Source: an uncultured Muribaculaceae bacterium
Lineage (GTDB): Bacteria; Bacteroidota; Bacteroidia; Bacteroidales; Muribaculaceae
DNA length: 64,000 bases
Reading direction: 5' to 3'
Assembly (NCBI GenBank): GCA_905233845.1
Contig: CAJOFH010000006.1
Location: 49,844 to 113,843, forward strand
The position numbers and the translations under genes were made by a program. Of the stretch, positions 36,946 to 46,191 are shown piece by piece. The notes beneath the pieces were generated by a model. It was given only the letters and a program-made list of their open reading frames with translations. It did not search any database and was not told the DNA's origin. Each line of letters begins with the position of its first letter. Position 1 is the first letter of the stretch.

Positions 36946-37164
36946 TCAATGAACTTTCCTTTCAACAACCTCTTTTACTTTTTCAAATGATTTCATCTCT
37001 GCGATTTCCTCTGGCTCGAATTCAATGTTGAACTCCTCCTCAAGTTCAAGCATAAGATTTAAGTGGTGTAAGGAATCCCAGTTCTCGCTTGAATCTTGAG
37101 AACATGATGTGTCGATGGTCTCGTCCTCAAGTACTTCTCGCATAATGTTTATTAATTTCTTCAT
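36946..37164 (-). CDS. Acyl carrier protein of the capsule locus
   Basis: A 72-residue acidic four-helix carrier. The phosphopantetheine attachment serine is Ser31 in the DSL motif (NWDSLHHLNLMLELEEEF). It is 3 nt downstream of the FkbH-like gene, so it is probably the carrier on which that enzyme builds an acyl group, not the housekeeping fatty-acid ACP. It is the last gene of the long minus-strand capsule operon. Confidence 0.88.
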   Translation of the reverse strand: MKKLINIMREVLEDETIDTSCSQDSSENWDSLHHLNLMLELEEEFNIEFEPEEIAEMKSFEKVKEVVERKVH

Positions 37165-37167
37165 CTT

Positions 37168-38763
37168 CTATTTATTGAAATTTACATTGTAATAATTCTT
37201 GTTTTCCAGCTCATTATCAAGATTGAACTCATATAAGCGTTTTTCTCCGTTATTCTCGGATTTAATGAAAGTGAAACCAGCTCGATCATAGAAATCAGCA
37301 ACTTGACTATTCTTGGCAGTCATAATATATTCAGCTTTCACATGCTTTATATTATTGTCTCGTAACCAGTTAAGTGTTGTATTGAGAAACACGGTTTCAA
37401 TACCTTTGCCTAACACTCGGCAACTGAGGATCAAGTTGTAGATGCTGATGCAATACTCACTCTCTGGTTTAAGGAAAATAGTGCATGTTATGCCGTCATC
37501 ACCAAATCTGTCGCTCACGTTGGCACAAAAGATGAACCATCCCTGTTTCTCCATTCTATGAATATCAACCTCGGCGTATCGTCTTGTAGTGAGATTGAAC
37601 TGATTGGTTTTCTGAGTAAGTTGTGCAATACGTGAACGATTGAAGTCATTGACAGGCATAATATTGACACAAATCTCAAGACTCTTTATGTATTCATCCA
37701 TATTAGCAAAAGTGGCCTGAGATGCTCTACGTTGAGTATAGGCTCGGTATTGGTCAGCCTTTTTCTTGTCATCTTCTGTGACTGTGTATATTCGGAAATA
37801 TTTATCTACCAAATCCTTGAAGGTAGGCATTAAATCATATGGCTTGCCTGAGAATTCAGGCACTTCCACCATAGGCAAAGCTTGCCGAATCAGTTCCCGT
37901 TCAGAGGGATTGTCATCAACAAACACCATACTATCAAGTCCTATATTCAATTCTTCTGCTAATTCTTTAATATTTGTGACTTTATCATTCCAATTGATGC
38001 GCCAAGAGCTAAAATGTTGCTTGCGAAGAACCATGAAAGGATTATTTTCCCAAGCTTCTAAAACATCTGCCTCGTTATTTTTGCTGCAGACCGTGAGGAT
38101 GACACCATATCTGCTAAGAGACAACAAGGATTGCTGCCAGCAACTGAATGCATTACCGGGGTAATCGCCTCCAATTTTTATGCCAGATATGCCATCTTCA
38201 CCAAGTATTCCTCCCCATAAAGTGTTGTCAAGGTCAAGCACAAGGCATTTCTTTCGATTATATGCCAACTCGTCTTGTTTGTGTGTCCACCATGCCTTAA
38301 AATCTTTGGCCAGTTTAGGATTTAGAACTGTCTGCGAAATAAAATAGAACCTCCAGTTCACTAATTCATCTGCAGTATAATGTCGGGTAAATTCACTGAA
38401 ATCAACAACCTTTACCCTACTGTCCTTGCTTGCCAAATCGAATACTTTGGAATTGAAGTCATTGATTGCAGAATAGATGCTGAAATCATAACCGACAAAC
38501 TGTACATGAAAAAGTGTCTCTAAAGTAAATATCACTAATTGAGCGTTTTTAGGTATTTGCTGCAAAACAATCTGCAGTTTGTCGAAATAAGTGCTTATTT
38601 CCTCAGAAAGGTGCTTGTCAAAGTTTGATAATGGCAGTTGATAGAACCATATAAAATTATCAACATCAGGGATGATGCTGATATCGCCATAGCCAGAATA
38701 AGCAACATCTTTGTTTCCAAAGAATGGCTCTATAGTCTGATTTCGAAATATGAAATAACTCAT
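37168..38763 (-). CDS. FkbH-like HAD-IIIC protein with C-terminal GNAT-like domain
   Basis: A 531-residue protein. The N-terminal ~165 residues are unassigned and may be SGNH-like. The HAD core starts at Asp177 in DLDNTLWGG (D177, D179), with VCSKNNE and VFVDDNPSERE as later motifs: the FkbH family. The C-terminal ~170 residues look like an acetyltransferase fold (AEYIMTAKNSQVADFYDRAGF). FkbH in polyketide pathways takes 1,3-bisphosphoglycerate to glyceryl-S-ACP. With an ACP gene directly downstream, a glyceryl-type or related acyl-ACP for sugar decoration is a fair inference. It overlaps the VOC gene by 4 nt. Confidence 0.85.
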   Translation of the reverse strand: MSYFIFRNQTIEPFFGNKDVAYSGYGDISIIPDVDNFIWFYQLPLSNFDKHLSEEISTYFDKLQIVLQQIPKNAQLVIFTLETLFHVQFVGYDFSIYSAINDFNSKVFDLASKDSRVKVVDFSEFTRHYTADELVNWRFYFISQTVLNPKLAKDFKAWWTHKQDELAYNRKKCLVLDLDNTLWGGILGEDGISGIKIGGDYPGNAFSCWQQSLLSLSRYGVILTVCSKNNEADVLEAWENNPFMVLRKQHFSSWRINWNDKVTNIKELAEELNIGLDSMVFVDDNPSERELIRQALPMVEVPEFSGKPYDLMPTFKDLVDKYFRIYTVTEDDKKKADQYRAYTQRRASQATFANMDEYIKSLEICVNIMPVNDFNRSRIAQLTQKTNQFNLTTRRYAEVDIHRMEKQGWFIFCANVSDRFGDDGITCTIFLKPESEYCISIYNLILSCRVLGKGIETVFLNTTLNWLRDNNIKHVKAEYIMTAKNSQVADFYDRAGFTFIKSENNGEKRLYEFNLDNELENKNYYNVNFNK

Positions 38764-39161
38764 CTCTCTACTAACTCAATAAGACCATTGTTTTTAGAAT
38801 ACATAAAACACACTCTCTTATTGCCAATTGCACATGCAGGGGCAGGTTTGCTGACTTGAACAAAATGCTGAGACTTGAGTTCTTTGGATGCTTCTATTAT
38901 GTCGTCAACCTCGTAACACATGTGATATGGAGTGACCCCAGATGCTTCAAGAGTGCGGTTTATGGGACTTTGATCGTCTATCGGTGCAAGAAGCTCTATC
39001 AATGGCGTTTCGGGCTTGTTGAGAAAGCATACACGGACATCTTGCAGAAGATCGTCAATAGTCTCACTAGCTGAATATCCTTGAGCTAGATAAAATGCTT
39101 TGGTGGCATCTATATCGCGGCAAGCAATTCCTATGTGATGGAATCTTAGTTCGTTATTCAT
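38760..39161 (-). CDS. VOC-family (glyoxalase/epimerase-like) protein
   Basis: A 133-residue protein with the vicinal-oxygen-chelate pattern. LRFHHIGIACRDIDATKAFY at the N-terminus has the first metal His. LIELLAP is in the middle, and the second half has YHMCYEVDDI and NGLIELVER (Glu). It resembles methylmalonyl-CoA epimerases, so it may act on an acyl-ACP or acyl-CoA made by its FkbH neighbour. The start is the ATG at 39161; the upstream codon is TTG. It overlaps the FkbH start by 4 nt (coupled). Confidence 0.85.
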   Translation of the reverse strand: MNNELRFHHIGIACRDIDATKAFYLAQGYSASETIDDLLQDVRVCFLNKPETPLIELLAPIDDQSPINRTLEASGVTPYHMCYEVDDIIEASKELKSQHFVQVSKPAPACAIGNKRVCFMYSKNNGLIELVER

Positions 39162-39173
39162 CAATGTGTATTA

Positions 39174-39800
39174 TTAAATGAAGATCTTAGCTGGATTGCC
39201 CAAATATGTCTTACCATCCTTTGCATTTCGTGTAAGAACCGAGTTTGGAGCAATTGTTACATTAGTTCCTATCTTGACCTTTTGGATTGCAGTGGATTTT
39301 ACGCCAAATAGGTTACAATCACCAATTTCAACCGAACCGGATATGTTTACCGATGGCATTACCGTATTATAGTTGCCTAATTTGGTGTCATGCCCAACTT
39401 GAGTGAACACATTCAACAGATTAAAGTCTCCCATAGTGACATTACAACTGATGGAAGAATTGGGGCCTATGAAATTCCCCTTTCCCATTTTGACTGATTT
39501 CTTGTCGTAAAAAAAGACGTTCGAGGCGATAATGTTTGGAAATGACACGAGTGGATTTGTGACACGAGCCACGACTTGTTTTGCGACTTCAGGATTGCCG
39601 ATAGCCAGTACAACGTCTAATGGTTCATGGACGAAGTTCAATTCAGAAATATCGCCTAGCACTCTGCCATAGCCGATTTCTGTGCCAGTTTCCACCCCGT
39701 CATCATAAAAGCCTATGAAGTCATAGGTTGCTATTTGTCGAATTATACATGCAACCTCACGGCCGAAACCACCCGCTCCGATGATTGCTAATTTGTTCAT
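39174..39800 (-). CDS. PglD/NeuD-type sugar O- or N-acyltransferase
   Basis: A 208-residue protein with an N-terminal Rossmann-like part (LAIIGAGGFGREVACII) and a C-terminal left-handed beta-helix of hexapeptide repeats (GKGNFIGPNSSISCNVTMGD, IGDCNLFGVKSTAIQ). His in QVGHDTKLG is the likely catalytic base. This family N- or O-acylates sugars in polysaccharide pathways. It overlaps the upstream glycosyltransferase by 4 nt. With the aminotransferase two genes upstream it could acylate a 4-amino sugar. Confidence 0.9.
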   Translation of the reverse strand: MNKLAIIGAGGFGREVACIIRQIATYDFIGFYDDGVETGTEIGYGRVLGDISELNFVHEPLDVVLAIGNPEVAKQVVARVTNPLVSFPNIIASNVFFYDKKSVKMGKGNFIGPNSSISCNVTMGDFNLLNVFTQVGHDTKLGNYNTVMPSVNISGSVEIGDCNLFGVKSTAIQKVKIGTNVTIAPNSVLTRNAKDGKTYLGNPAKIFI

Positions 39801-40813
39801 TTGTACTGTTTAAAGATTTTAAAGGGCAGGCATAGCATCCGCCAGATCAACTCATGGTTCATAAGCCAATGTAGCACTTTCCACTTTATACCAGGATAGT
39901 CCACCACGTACAGTCTTGTAAATGGATAGAGTTGCATCGATTTGAGATGCTTAATCATATAGTTAGCCTTACCCAGTCGTAATGCTTTTATCAGCCCAAA
40001 GAAGATGTAACTGTTTGCCAACCCCATCCATCTGTCGGATGTTTTTGAGGACATCTCGTTACCACATCGCTCGTACTCGTCTATAAGATTCCTTGCCACA
40101 AAGGCATAGTCTGCAAGCATGTTGAAATTGCGCTCGCGTTCTTTGTTGTGCATAATGCTGCCTGGTTGCACAACATAACAATAGACAGTAGTATCAATAT
40201 GTATAATCCTATTTGCATGTAGCAGAACAAAAGGAGTAAAACTGCCATCTTCTAGACGATGACCCTCTGGGAAAGTCAGATTCAAAGACAATAGGTATTC
40301 ACGTTTTATAATATACCACCACACAGTGGCAAGGAAATTGTGAGTGGCGATATACTCATCACCGTTCATCACTTGTGATGTTCTAAGATCATTGTTGCCG
40401 GTTGAAGTGTTTTTAGTCCATAACACATCTCGCTCGCCACTTATCGAATTGAAACAGGCAACTTCCAGGTCATTATGCAATGCCACTTCAAGCACTTGTG
40501 GCAAAGAACCAAACACCAAGAAATCGTCCGAATCCACGAAGTAAAGATACTCTCCTTTGGCCTCTCGGATGCCCGTGTTCCTCGCTCCACTCAATCCTTT
40601 ATTCTCCTGATGAATAACACGAAACTGAGGGTGCTTGCCAACGTATTCATCACATATCTCCCCAGATGAATCAGTTGAACCGTCATTCACAAGAATTACT
40701 TCATAGTCATCCATACATTGCTGAACGATACTTTCCAGACACACAGGAAGGTATCGCTCAACGTTATATACTGGAATGATAATGGAGATTGATATCTCCT
40801 GATGGGGCGTCAT
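39797..40813 (-). CDS. Glycosyltransferase family 2
   Basis: A 338-residue GT-A enzyme: ISIIIPVYNVERYLPVCLES at the N-terminus, VNDGSTDSSGEICDEY for nucleotide binding, GLSGARNTGI and the DxD motif in YFVDSDDFLV. The C-terminal ~130 residues are helical and basic, suited to membrane association. It adds one sugar to the lipid-linked repeat; donor and acceptor cannot be told. It overlaps the PglD-type gene by 4 nt and follows the aminotransferase by 8 nt. Confidence 0.92.
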   Translation of the reverse strand: MTPHQEISISIIIPVYNVERYLPVCLESIVQQCMDDYEVILVNDGSTDSSGEICDEYVGKHPQFRVIHQENKGLSGARNTGIREAKGEYLYFVDSDDFLVFGSLPQVLEVALHNDLEVACFNSISGERDVLWTKNTSTGNNDLRTSQVMNGDEYIATHNFLATVWWYIIKREYLLSLNLTFPEGHRLEDGSFTPFVLLHANRIIHIDTTVYCYVVQPGSIMHNKERERNFNMLADYAFVARNLIDEYERCGNEMSSKTSDRWMGLANSYIFFGLIKALRLGKANYMIKHLKSMQLYPFTRLYVVDYPGIKWKVLHWLMNHELIWRMLCLPFKIFKQYK

Positions 40814-40821
40814 AAGTAGTC

Positions 40822-41985
40822 TTACTTCTTTGCTTGCTTTATAGTCTCTACAATATATGCGAGATCATCATCAGTTACCATAGGACCACTGGGTAGGCAC
40901 AATCCCACCTTGAATAGTTCCTCGCTTACGCCATTTACGTATGCAGGTGCATCCTTGAAGACTGGCTGCATGTGCATAGGTTTCCACAATGGACGCGACT
41001 CAATGTTAGCTCTATCAAGCACTTGGCGTAACTGCTCATAGTCCATACCGAACTTATCTGGGTTAACTGTGATGGTGTTTAACCAGTAGTTGGGCTCCAT
41101 ATAATCCTCAGGAGCTACATGCAATTCGATTCCATCGATGTCGGCAAAAGCCTCTTGGTAAACGTCTTTAGTGTGAACATGATGGGCAAGATGATCATTA
41201 ACTATGGTCATCTGACCACGGCCTATACCAGCGCAGATGTTACTCATACGGTAGTTGAAACCAATGTGCTCATGTTGGTAGTATGGGAATGGTTCGCGGG
41301 CTTGGGTGGCATAGAAAAGAATTCGCTTGGCAGTTTCCTCATTGGGACAGATGAGTGCGCCGCCACCACTGGTGGTAATCATCTTGTTTCCGTTGAAGCT
41401 CATCACACCATAGTCACCAAAGGTTCCCACAGCCTGACCACGATAACGAGAACCGAAACCCTCAGCAGCATCCTCAAGAACAGGAATCTCATAGTGCTTA
41501 GCAACTTCCATTATCTCATTGATATAGGCAGGCATACCATAGAGATAAACAGGAATGATTGCTTTAGGCTTCTTACCTTTTGCAATACGATTCTTGATTG
41601 CATCCTCAAGCAGATTGGGATCCATGTTCCAAGTGCCAGGCTCACTGTCAACAAATACCGGAGTAGCGCCCTGATAAGTCACGGGATTTGCACTCGCCGC
41701 AAAGGTGAACGACTGGCAAATGACCTCATCACCAGCCTTTACGCCCAAATTTACAAGCGCAAGATGAATTGCTGCAGTTCCTGCACTAAGAGCAACAACC
41801 TTTTTGTTTAGAATCCGACCATCATCAGGATGGTTTATAAACTCCTCAAGGTCTTTCTCAAAACCATTAACATTAGGTCCCAAAGGCACCACCCAATTAG
41901 TGTCAAACGCCTCTTTAATAAATCTCATTTCCTCGCCTGCCTCACTCATATGAGCCAAGCAGAGCCATATTCGTTTATTTGTCAT
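40822..41985 (-). CDS. DegT/DnrJ/EryC1/StrS sugar aminotransferase
   Basis: A 387-residue PLP enzyme that aminates a keto-sugar nucleotide. The PLP lysine is Lys201 in SFNGNKMITTSGGG. VALSAGTAAIHLAL, EDAAEGFGSRYRG and HIGFNYRMSNI are the other family motifs. It most resembles PglE/PseC-like 4-aminotransferases for UDP-4-keto-6-deoxy sugars. No 4,6-dehydratase gene is present in this operon, so its keto substrate must come from elsewhere or from the pathway here. The cassette with the PglD-type acyltransferase is classical for acylated amino sugars. Confidence 0.9.
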   Translation of the reverse strand: MTNKRIWLCLAHMSEAGEEMRFIKEAFDTNWVVPLGPNVNGFEKDLEEFINHPDDGRILNKKVVALSAGTAAIHLALVNLGVKAGDEVICQSFTFAASANPVTYQGATPVFVDSEPGTWNMDPNLLEDAIKNRIAKGKKPKAIIPVYLYGMPAYINEIMEVAKHYEIPVLEDAAEGFGSRYRGQAVGTFGDYGVMSFNGNKMITTSGGGALICPNEETAKRILFYATQAREPFPYYQHEHIGFNYRMSNICAGIGRGQMTIVNDHLAHHVHTKDVYQEAFADIDGIELHVAPEDYMEPNYWLNTITVNPDKFGMDYEQLRQVLDRANIESRPLWKPMHMQPVFKDAPAYVNGVSEELFKVGLCLPSGPMVTDDDLAYIVETIKQAKK

Positions 41986-41997
41986 ATACTATAAATG

Positions 41998-43011
41998 TTA
42001 CTTTTTATTTTCAACTTTGACTAAATAATCACATTTTGCAAAAGTTTCACCATAACAAGGGGTCAATCGCATAGCATCGAAATCTTCCCCTTTTGCCCAT
42101 GAAATTAGGGCACCAGGTAGATTGACTCCTGCCTCATAAGAGAATGGGAAACCACCACCAAATCGAGGATTAAGTTCTAAAACGTAATATTCTCCGTTTT
42201 CTTCAAGAATATCACAGTCAAGATTGCCAATGTGCTTCAATACTTTGCCAATTTTGGCACCAATCTCACGTATAGTCACATTATCTACAGTAATCGCTTT
42301 ATCTGTCTCACCAGCTCGCATTGCAAGTTTCTGCTTTACAGAAACAGCTACATGGTTGCCTTGTAGGTCATTCATGACATCAAGACCATACTCTTTACCC
42401 TTTATAAGCTGTTGAATCATTATGTATTCATCTCCTTGCGATGCAGTCGCGAGTATTGACTTTTTAACCTTATGCAAAAGAAGCTGATAAACCATTTCAA
42501 GTTCATCCAAGTCGTCAACAATCTCAATGCCAATGGAACCAGAACCCCAACGAGGTTTCAGTATTAAAGGAAATGCCAAATCCTCATTCTTTATTGCTTC
42601 TTTTGCTAGTTCTAGATTAACATAAGTTTTAGGTGTTCTTAGCCCTAATGAAGTAATGAACTCCGCTGTCTTTATCTTGTCAAAACAGATATCAACCACT
42701 TCTGGTGGAGAAACAACAGCTATAACACCAATATCCTTAAAGCATTGTTTGTGAGCAGCCAAAATTGGCAATTCAAGGTCATTAAGTGATATGAGCATGT
42801 TTACCTTATGCTCCTTACAAACATTTAGAAGTGTGTCGATGTAATTGTCAGCATATACAGCAGGCAATTGTACCTTAACATCGGCGGCACTTAAGGCGGG
42901 AGCAGTCAATTGCATGTCTCCACCTATAATTAACCCATCACCTTTTAATTGCTCCTTGAAGTATTTAAGCAAATATGTCCTACGACCAGCGCAAGTGAAA
43001 TAAATGTTCAT
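41998..43011 (-). CDS. ATP-grasp ligase (carbamoyl-phosphate synthase-like)
   Basis: A 337-residue ATP-grasp enzyme. I use the ATG at 43011 (MNIYFTCAGRRTYLLKYF), which overlaps the stop of the upstream gene as ATGA. The N-terminal Rossmann-like preATP-grasp part is followed by LILKPRWGSGSIGI, then MIQQLIKGKEYGLDV, and the metal site LELNPRFGGGFPFSYEAG. Enzymes of this kind in surface-polysaccharide loci join a carboxylate to an amine, for example an amino acid to a uronic acid. The substrate is unknown. The coupled GNAT-PLP gene points to an amino-acid-like partner. Confidence 0.88.
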   Translation of the reverse strand: MNIYFTCAGRRTYLLKYFKEQLKGDGLIIGGDMQLTAPALSAADVKVQLPAVYADNYIDTLLNVCKEHKVNMLISLNDLELPILAAHKQCFKDIGVIAVVSPPEVVDICFDKIKTAEFITSLGLRTPKTYVNLELAKEAIKNEDLAFPLILKPRWGSGSIGIEIVDDLDELEMVYQLLLHKVKKSILATASQGDEYIMIQQLIKGKEYGLDVMNDLQGNHVAVSVKQKLAMRAGETDKAITVDNVTIREIGAKIGKVLKHIGNLDCDILEENGEYYVLELNPRFGGGFPFSYEAGVNLPGALISWAKGEDFDAMRLTPCYGETFAKCDYLVKVENKK

Positions 43012-44411
43012 TTGAGAAAATTCATTATTCCGCCAGTATGCCAAAATAACACATTGTCACTGACGATTTTGTTGTCAATATAATGTTTCATGCCCCATAG
43101 GGCTTTACCAGAATATGTTGTGTCAAAAATAAGTCCAGTACTTTTTGTCGCTTTTGTGATAAAATCAATTTCCTCACAATTAGCTCTCTCATAACCTCCA
43201 GATATGAATCTGTCATCAAAAAAGATTTGTTGGGCAAAATCTTTTTGTATGTTATAATACTCTGCAAGTTGATTTGCGAAATCTGCAACAATCTTTTTTC
43301 CTCTTTCCTTATTCCTGGCAACTGAGATTCCTATGACCTTAACATCATCCCAACCTATTAAATCAAGTCCAACAACTATTCCTGCATGTGTTGAGCCAGT
43401 TCCAGTAGGAAGAAATATGTATTTCGGTTTATATCTTTGCTTCTTGCATTGCTTAAATAATGACATCACTGCCTTCACATAAGCAATGCCACCAGGCAAA
43501 TCATGACCACCTCCATGTATATAATAAGGATTAAGTCCATCAGCCTTATAACGCTCAATCGCCATATCCATAGCTTTTGATATTCTATCGACTTCTACAA
43601 ACTCTGTCGTTGCAGTTGTGCTTCTTACAAGCAACGCATTGCCGTTTTCTGAGAAAAAGCGGTCAGCAGCTCCATGATACACAAGATGACAGTCCCAACC
43701 GTTTTTCGTTGCCATTAACGCTATAGCACGGTTATGGTTGCTCTGTATTCCACCTGTAGTAACCATTGCATTAGTCCCATTATCATGAAAGAATCGCTCA
43801 TATTCGAGCGCTTTTCTTGCTTTGCTGCCACCGCCAATTGAGGGGAATATGTCATCTCGCACAACCTTAACTGGCATATCATTGAGAATGATTTCGTCTA
43901 GTTGAAAAAAGGCTTCATCTATACTATTGAAATCTTCTAGAGAAAGTGAATACTTGAATCTGTCAACAATCTTTCCGTCACCATTATGGGCTGCATCATG
44001 CTCCACTGACAACAATTTAAATCCCAATCTCTGATATGTGCGTTGAGCTGGGATATTATCACCATTTGTGTACAAAAATATTTTATTCAAGTGAAGATGC
44101 ATAAAACCATATTCACATAATAAAGAAGTGGCCATTAAACCAATGCCTTTTCCCTTATTATTAGGATCAACAAAGATATACAGTTCAGGCTCTGAACTAA
44201 TGGATGTGAAGCCTCCCATAGCACATAATTTTCCTCCTGTTTCAAAAGCGAAATCAACTCTGTCATGACTATCAGAGACTTTGCAGAACCATTTTTTAGT
44301 CCCTTCAATAGTGATGGGAACTTCAAAGTGCATTGTTTTATGAATCTTAGGATTATTAACCCATTCAACCCTAACAGCCAAGTCCTCGTCTTTAAGCCTT
44401 CTTATTCTCAT
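43008..44411 (-). CDS. GNAT acetyltransferase fused to ACC-deaminase/D-cysteine desulfhydrase-like PLP enzyme
   Basis: A two-domain protein of 467 residues from the ATG at 44411; longer starts at 44423 or 44456 overlap the upstream gene more. The first ~155 residues are a GNAT domain starting MRIRRLKDEDL with the acetyl-CoA loop NNKGKGIG and a final YQRLGFKL. The rest is a fold type II PLP enzyme: GGGSKARKALE holds the PLP lysine, then TTGGIQSNHNRA and FLPTGTGSTHAG for the phosphate, with a C-terminal YSGKALWGM. It resembles ACC deaminase and D-cysteine desulfhydrase. The reaction is unknown; it may make or racemise an amino acid used by the coupled ATP-grasp ligase. Confidence 0.85.
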   Translation of the reverse strand: MRIRRLKDEDLAVRVEWVNNPKIHKTMHFEVPITIEGTKKWFCKVSDSHDRVDFAFETGGKLCAMGGFTSISSEPELYIFVDPNNKGKGIGLMATSLLCEYGFMHLHLNKIFLYTNGDNIPAQRTYQRLGFKLLSVEHDAAHNGDGKIVDRFKYSLSLEDFNSIDEAFFQLDEIILNDMPVKVVRDDIFPSIGGGSKARKALEYERFFHDNGTNAMVTTGGIQSNHNRAIALMATKNGWDCHLVYHGAADRFFSENGNALLVRSTTATTEFVEVDRISKAMDMAIERYKADGLNPYYIHGGGHDLPGGIAYVKAVMSLFKQCKKQRYKPKYIFLPTGTGSTHAGIVVGLDLIGWDDVKVIGISVARNKERGKKIVADFANQLAEYYNIQKDFAQQIFFDDRFISGGYERANCEEIDFITKATKSTGLIFDTTYSGKALWGMKHYIDNKIVSDNVLFWHTGGIMNFLK

Positions 44412-45018
44412 CTCTTTCCACATTAAGGGGTCTAAATTTTGCTCCAGGAACCACAACGATGTCTTTCCTCTTGATCACATTCTTAATAGTCTTGATGAGA
44501 ACCTTGCAATCTAAACCGAACGACAGGTTTTCAGCATACCATGCATCAAATTCAAGACGTTCATCCCAAGGAAGGTTATTACGACCGTTAACTTGTGCCC
44601 ATCCTGATATCCCAGGACGGACAGAGTGACGAAGTTGCTCGCGCTCTGTATAATATGGCAGATACTGAACTAAAAGAGGTCTTGGTCCGATAAAAGCCAT
44701 ATCACCTTTCAGCACATTGATTAACTGAGGCAACTCATCAATACTGGTGGAGCGGACTATTCTTCCAACTTTTGTCAATCGCTGAGCATCTGGGAGAAGA
44801 TTGCCATCTTCGTCACGCTCATCAGTCATAGTCTTGAATTTGATTATCTTGAAAATCTTTGCATCTTTGCCCGGACGCTCCTGCAAGAAGAATGCCCCAG
44901 CTCCTTTATTTGCAAAATGCAGCCAAATTGTAACAACTATAAGTATTGGAGAAATGCAAATCAATCCAATCAACGAAATCCAAAAATCTAAAAATCGTTT
45001 AAAAAAAAGCTTATACAT
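44392..45018 (-). CDS. Initiating phosphoglycosyl transferase (bacterial sugar transferase)
   Basis: A 208-residue monotopic membrane enzyme that moves a sugar-1-phosphate from a UDP-sugar to undecaprenyl phosphate. This is the first step of repeat-unit synthesis. A hydrophobic re-entrant helix lies at about residues 13-36 (LDFWISLIGLICISPILIVV). QERPGKDAKIFKIIKFKTM follows, then the catalytic Asp-Glu in STSIDELPQL, and GPRPL. The small size matches PglC-type enzymes lacking extra membrane domains. It overlaps the start of the next gene and lies 3 nt from the GT4 upstream. Confidence 0.93.
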   Translation of the reverse strand: MYKLFFKRFLDFWISLIGLICISPILIVVTIWLHFANKGAGAFFLQERPGKDAKIFKIIKFKTMTDERDEDGNLLPDAQRLTKVGRIVRSTSIDELPQLINVLKGDMAFIGPRPLLVQYLPYYTEREQLRHSVRPGISGWAQVNGRNNLPWDERLEFDAWYAENLSFGLDCKVLIKTIKNVIKRKDIVVVPGAKFRPLNVERDENKKA

Positions 45019-46191
45019 TTAATTTAATGAGTTATATACTTTCAATATCTCCTGCCAGATAGCTTGACGGTTATAACGAGATACAATCATGTTACGAGCA
45101 TTGCTTGCCATTTGATTTACATCATTAGAATTATTTAAAAACCATTCCATCATCTCAAAGAGTGCATCTTCATTCTGTGCTGGAATCAATCGTCCATTTT
45201 TACCATCTTCAATGATTTCGTTACATCCATTAATGTCTGTCACTATTGAAGGTAACCCCATCGCTCCTGCTTGCATAACAACATTTGGAAACCCTTCACG
45301 ATAGCTTGGAAATACTAAAGCATCAGCAGCCATCATAAAAGGTCTCACATCTTTCTGCCAGTCCATAAAAATAGCGGATTTGTCATTTTTAAAGAAAGCA
45401 ACATTTTCAGGAGCTATCGGATCAAGCTTCGGCTCATATCCACCTACCATTACTAATTTACAATCAAGATGATGAGGAACAAGTCTTCTCATGCAGTCTA
45501 CCAACTCATTAATACCTTTATCCTTAACAACTCTTCCAACAAAGACAAATGCAAAATCATCATCCTTTAACCCTAGTTCTCTGCGCCATGTATCACGGTC
45601 CTTACCAGTATCTTCCACAGTCTTTTTAACAGAGAAATGCTCCGTATCAATACCATTGCTACTACCATTGCCAATAACTTGCATTTTCTTTGGATTACAG
45701 AGATGCAACTCTTTCATAGTCTTCATCATGTTGAAAGAGTTAGGGAAGACTTGAGTTGCGCAAGCATTGGTAAGTCGCTCCATGGCATTAAGAACTTTAC
45801 GATACAAACCACTATATACCAGCAATGGAAGACCAGCAGTTGTATGTAATCTATGTGGCACTCTCGCAAGTTTCCCTGCAAGCATGCCAAGTAATCCGGC
45901 TTTTGGTGTATGAGTATGAACTATAAAGGGTTTTTCTTTGCGAAATATTTTATAAATACGTATAAGTGCCTTCATGTCTCTCAATGGAGATGTATGACGC
46001 TCCATATTCACTCTTATGCCGCGAATATCTCCTTGCTCATGAAGCATGCTATCAAAGCATTCATCATCTGATGATAATGCAATTACCTCATATCCATTCT
46101 CAGACATGAATTTTAGCTGGTTCTGCAACAATCCCCTCATAGAACCAGGAATTGTTGTCATACGAATTATCTTCTTTTTAGAGTCTTCCAT
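45019..46191 (-). CDS. Glycosyltransferase family 4
   Basis: A 390-residue GT-B enzyme. The start is the ATG at 46191; the codon before is TTG. N-terminal acceptor domain has HTHTPKAGLLGMLAGKLARV. The donor domain has FVFVGRVVKDKGINELV and the E-x7-E motif in PSYREGFPNVVMQAGAMGLP. It resembles WbpL-neighbouring and PglA-type transferases that add the second sugar. It overlaps the dehydrogenase gene by 14 nt. Confidence 0.92.
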   Translation of the reverse strand: MEDSKKKIIRMTTIPGSMRGLLQNQLKFMSENGYEVIALSSDDECFDSMLHEQGDIRGIRVNMERHTSPLRDMKALIRIYKIFRKEKPFIVHTHTPKAGLLGMLAGKLARVPHRLHTTAGLPLLVYSGLYRKVLNAMERLTNACATQVFPNSFNMMKTMKELHLCNPKKMQVIGNGSSNGIDTEHFSVKKTVEDTGKDRDTWRRELGLKDDDFAFVFVGRVVKDKGINELVDCMRRLVPHHLDCKLVMVGGYEPKLDPIAPENVAFFKNDKSAIFMDWQKDVRPFMMAADALVFPSYREGFPNVVMQAGAMGLPSIVTDINGCNEIIEDGKNGRLIPAQNEDALFEMMEWFLNNSNDVNQMASNARNMIVSRYNRQAIWQEILKVYNSLN

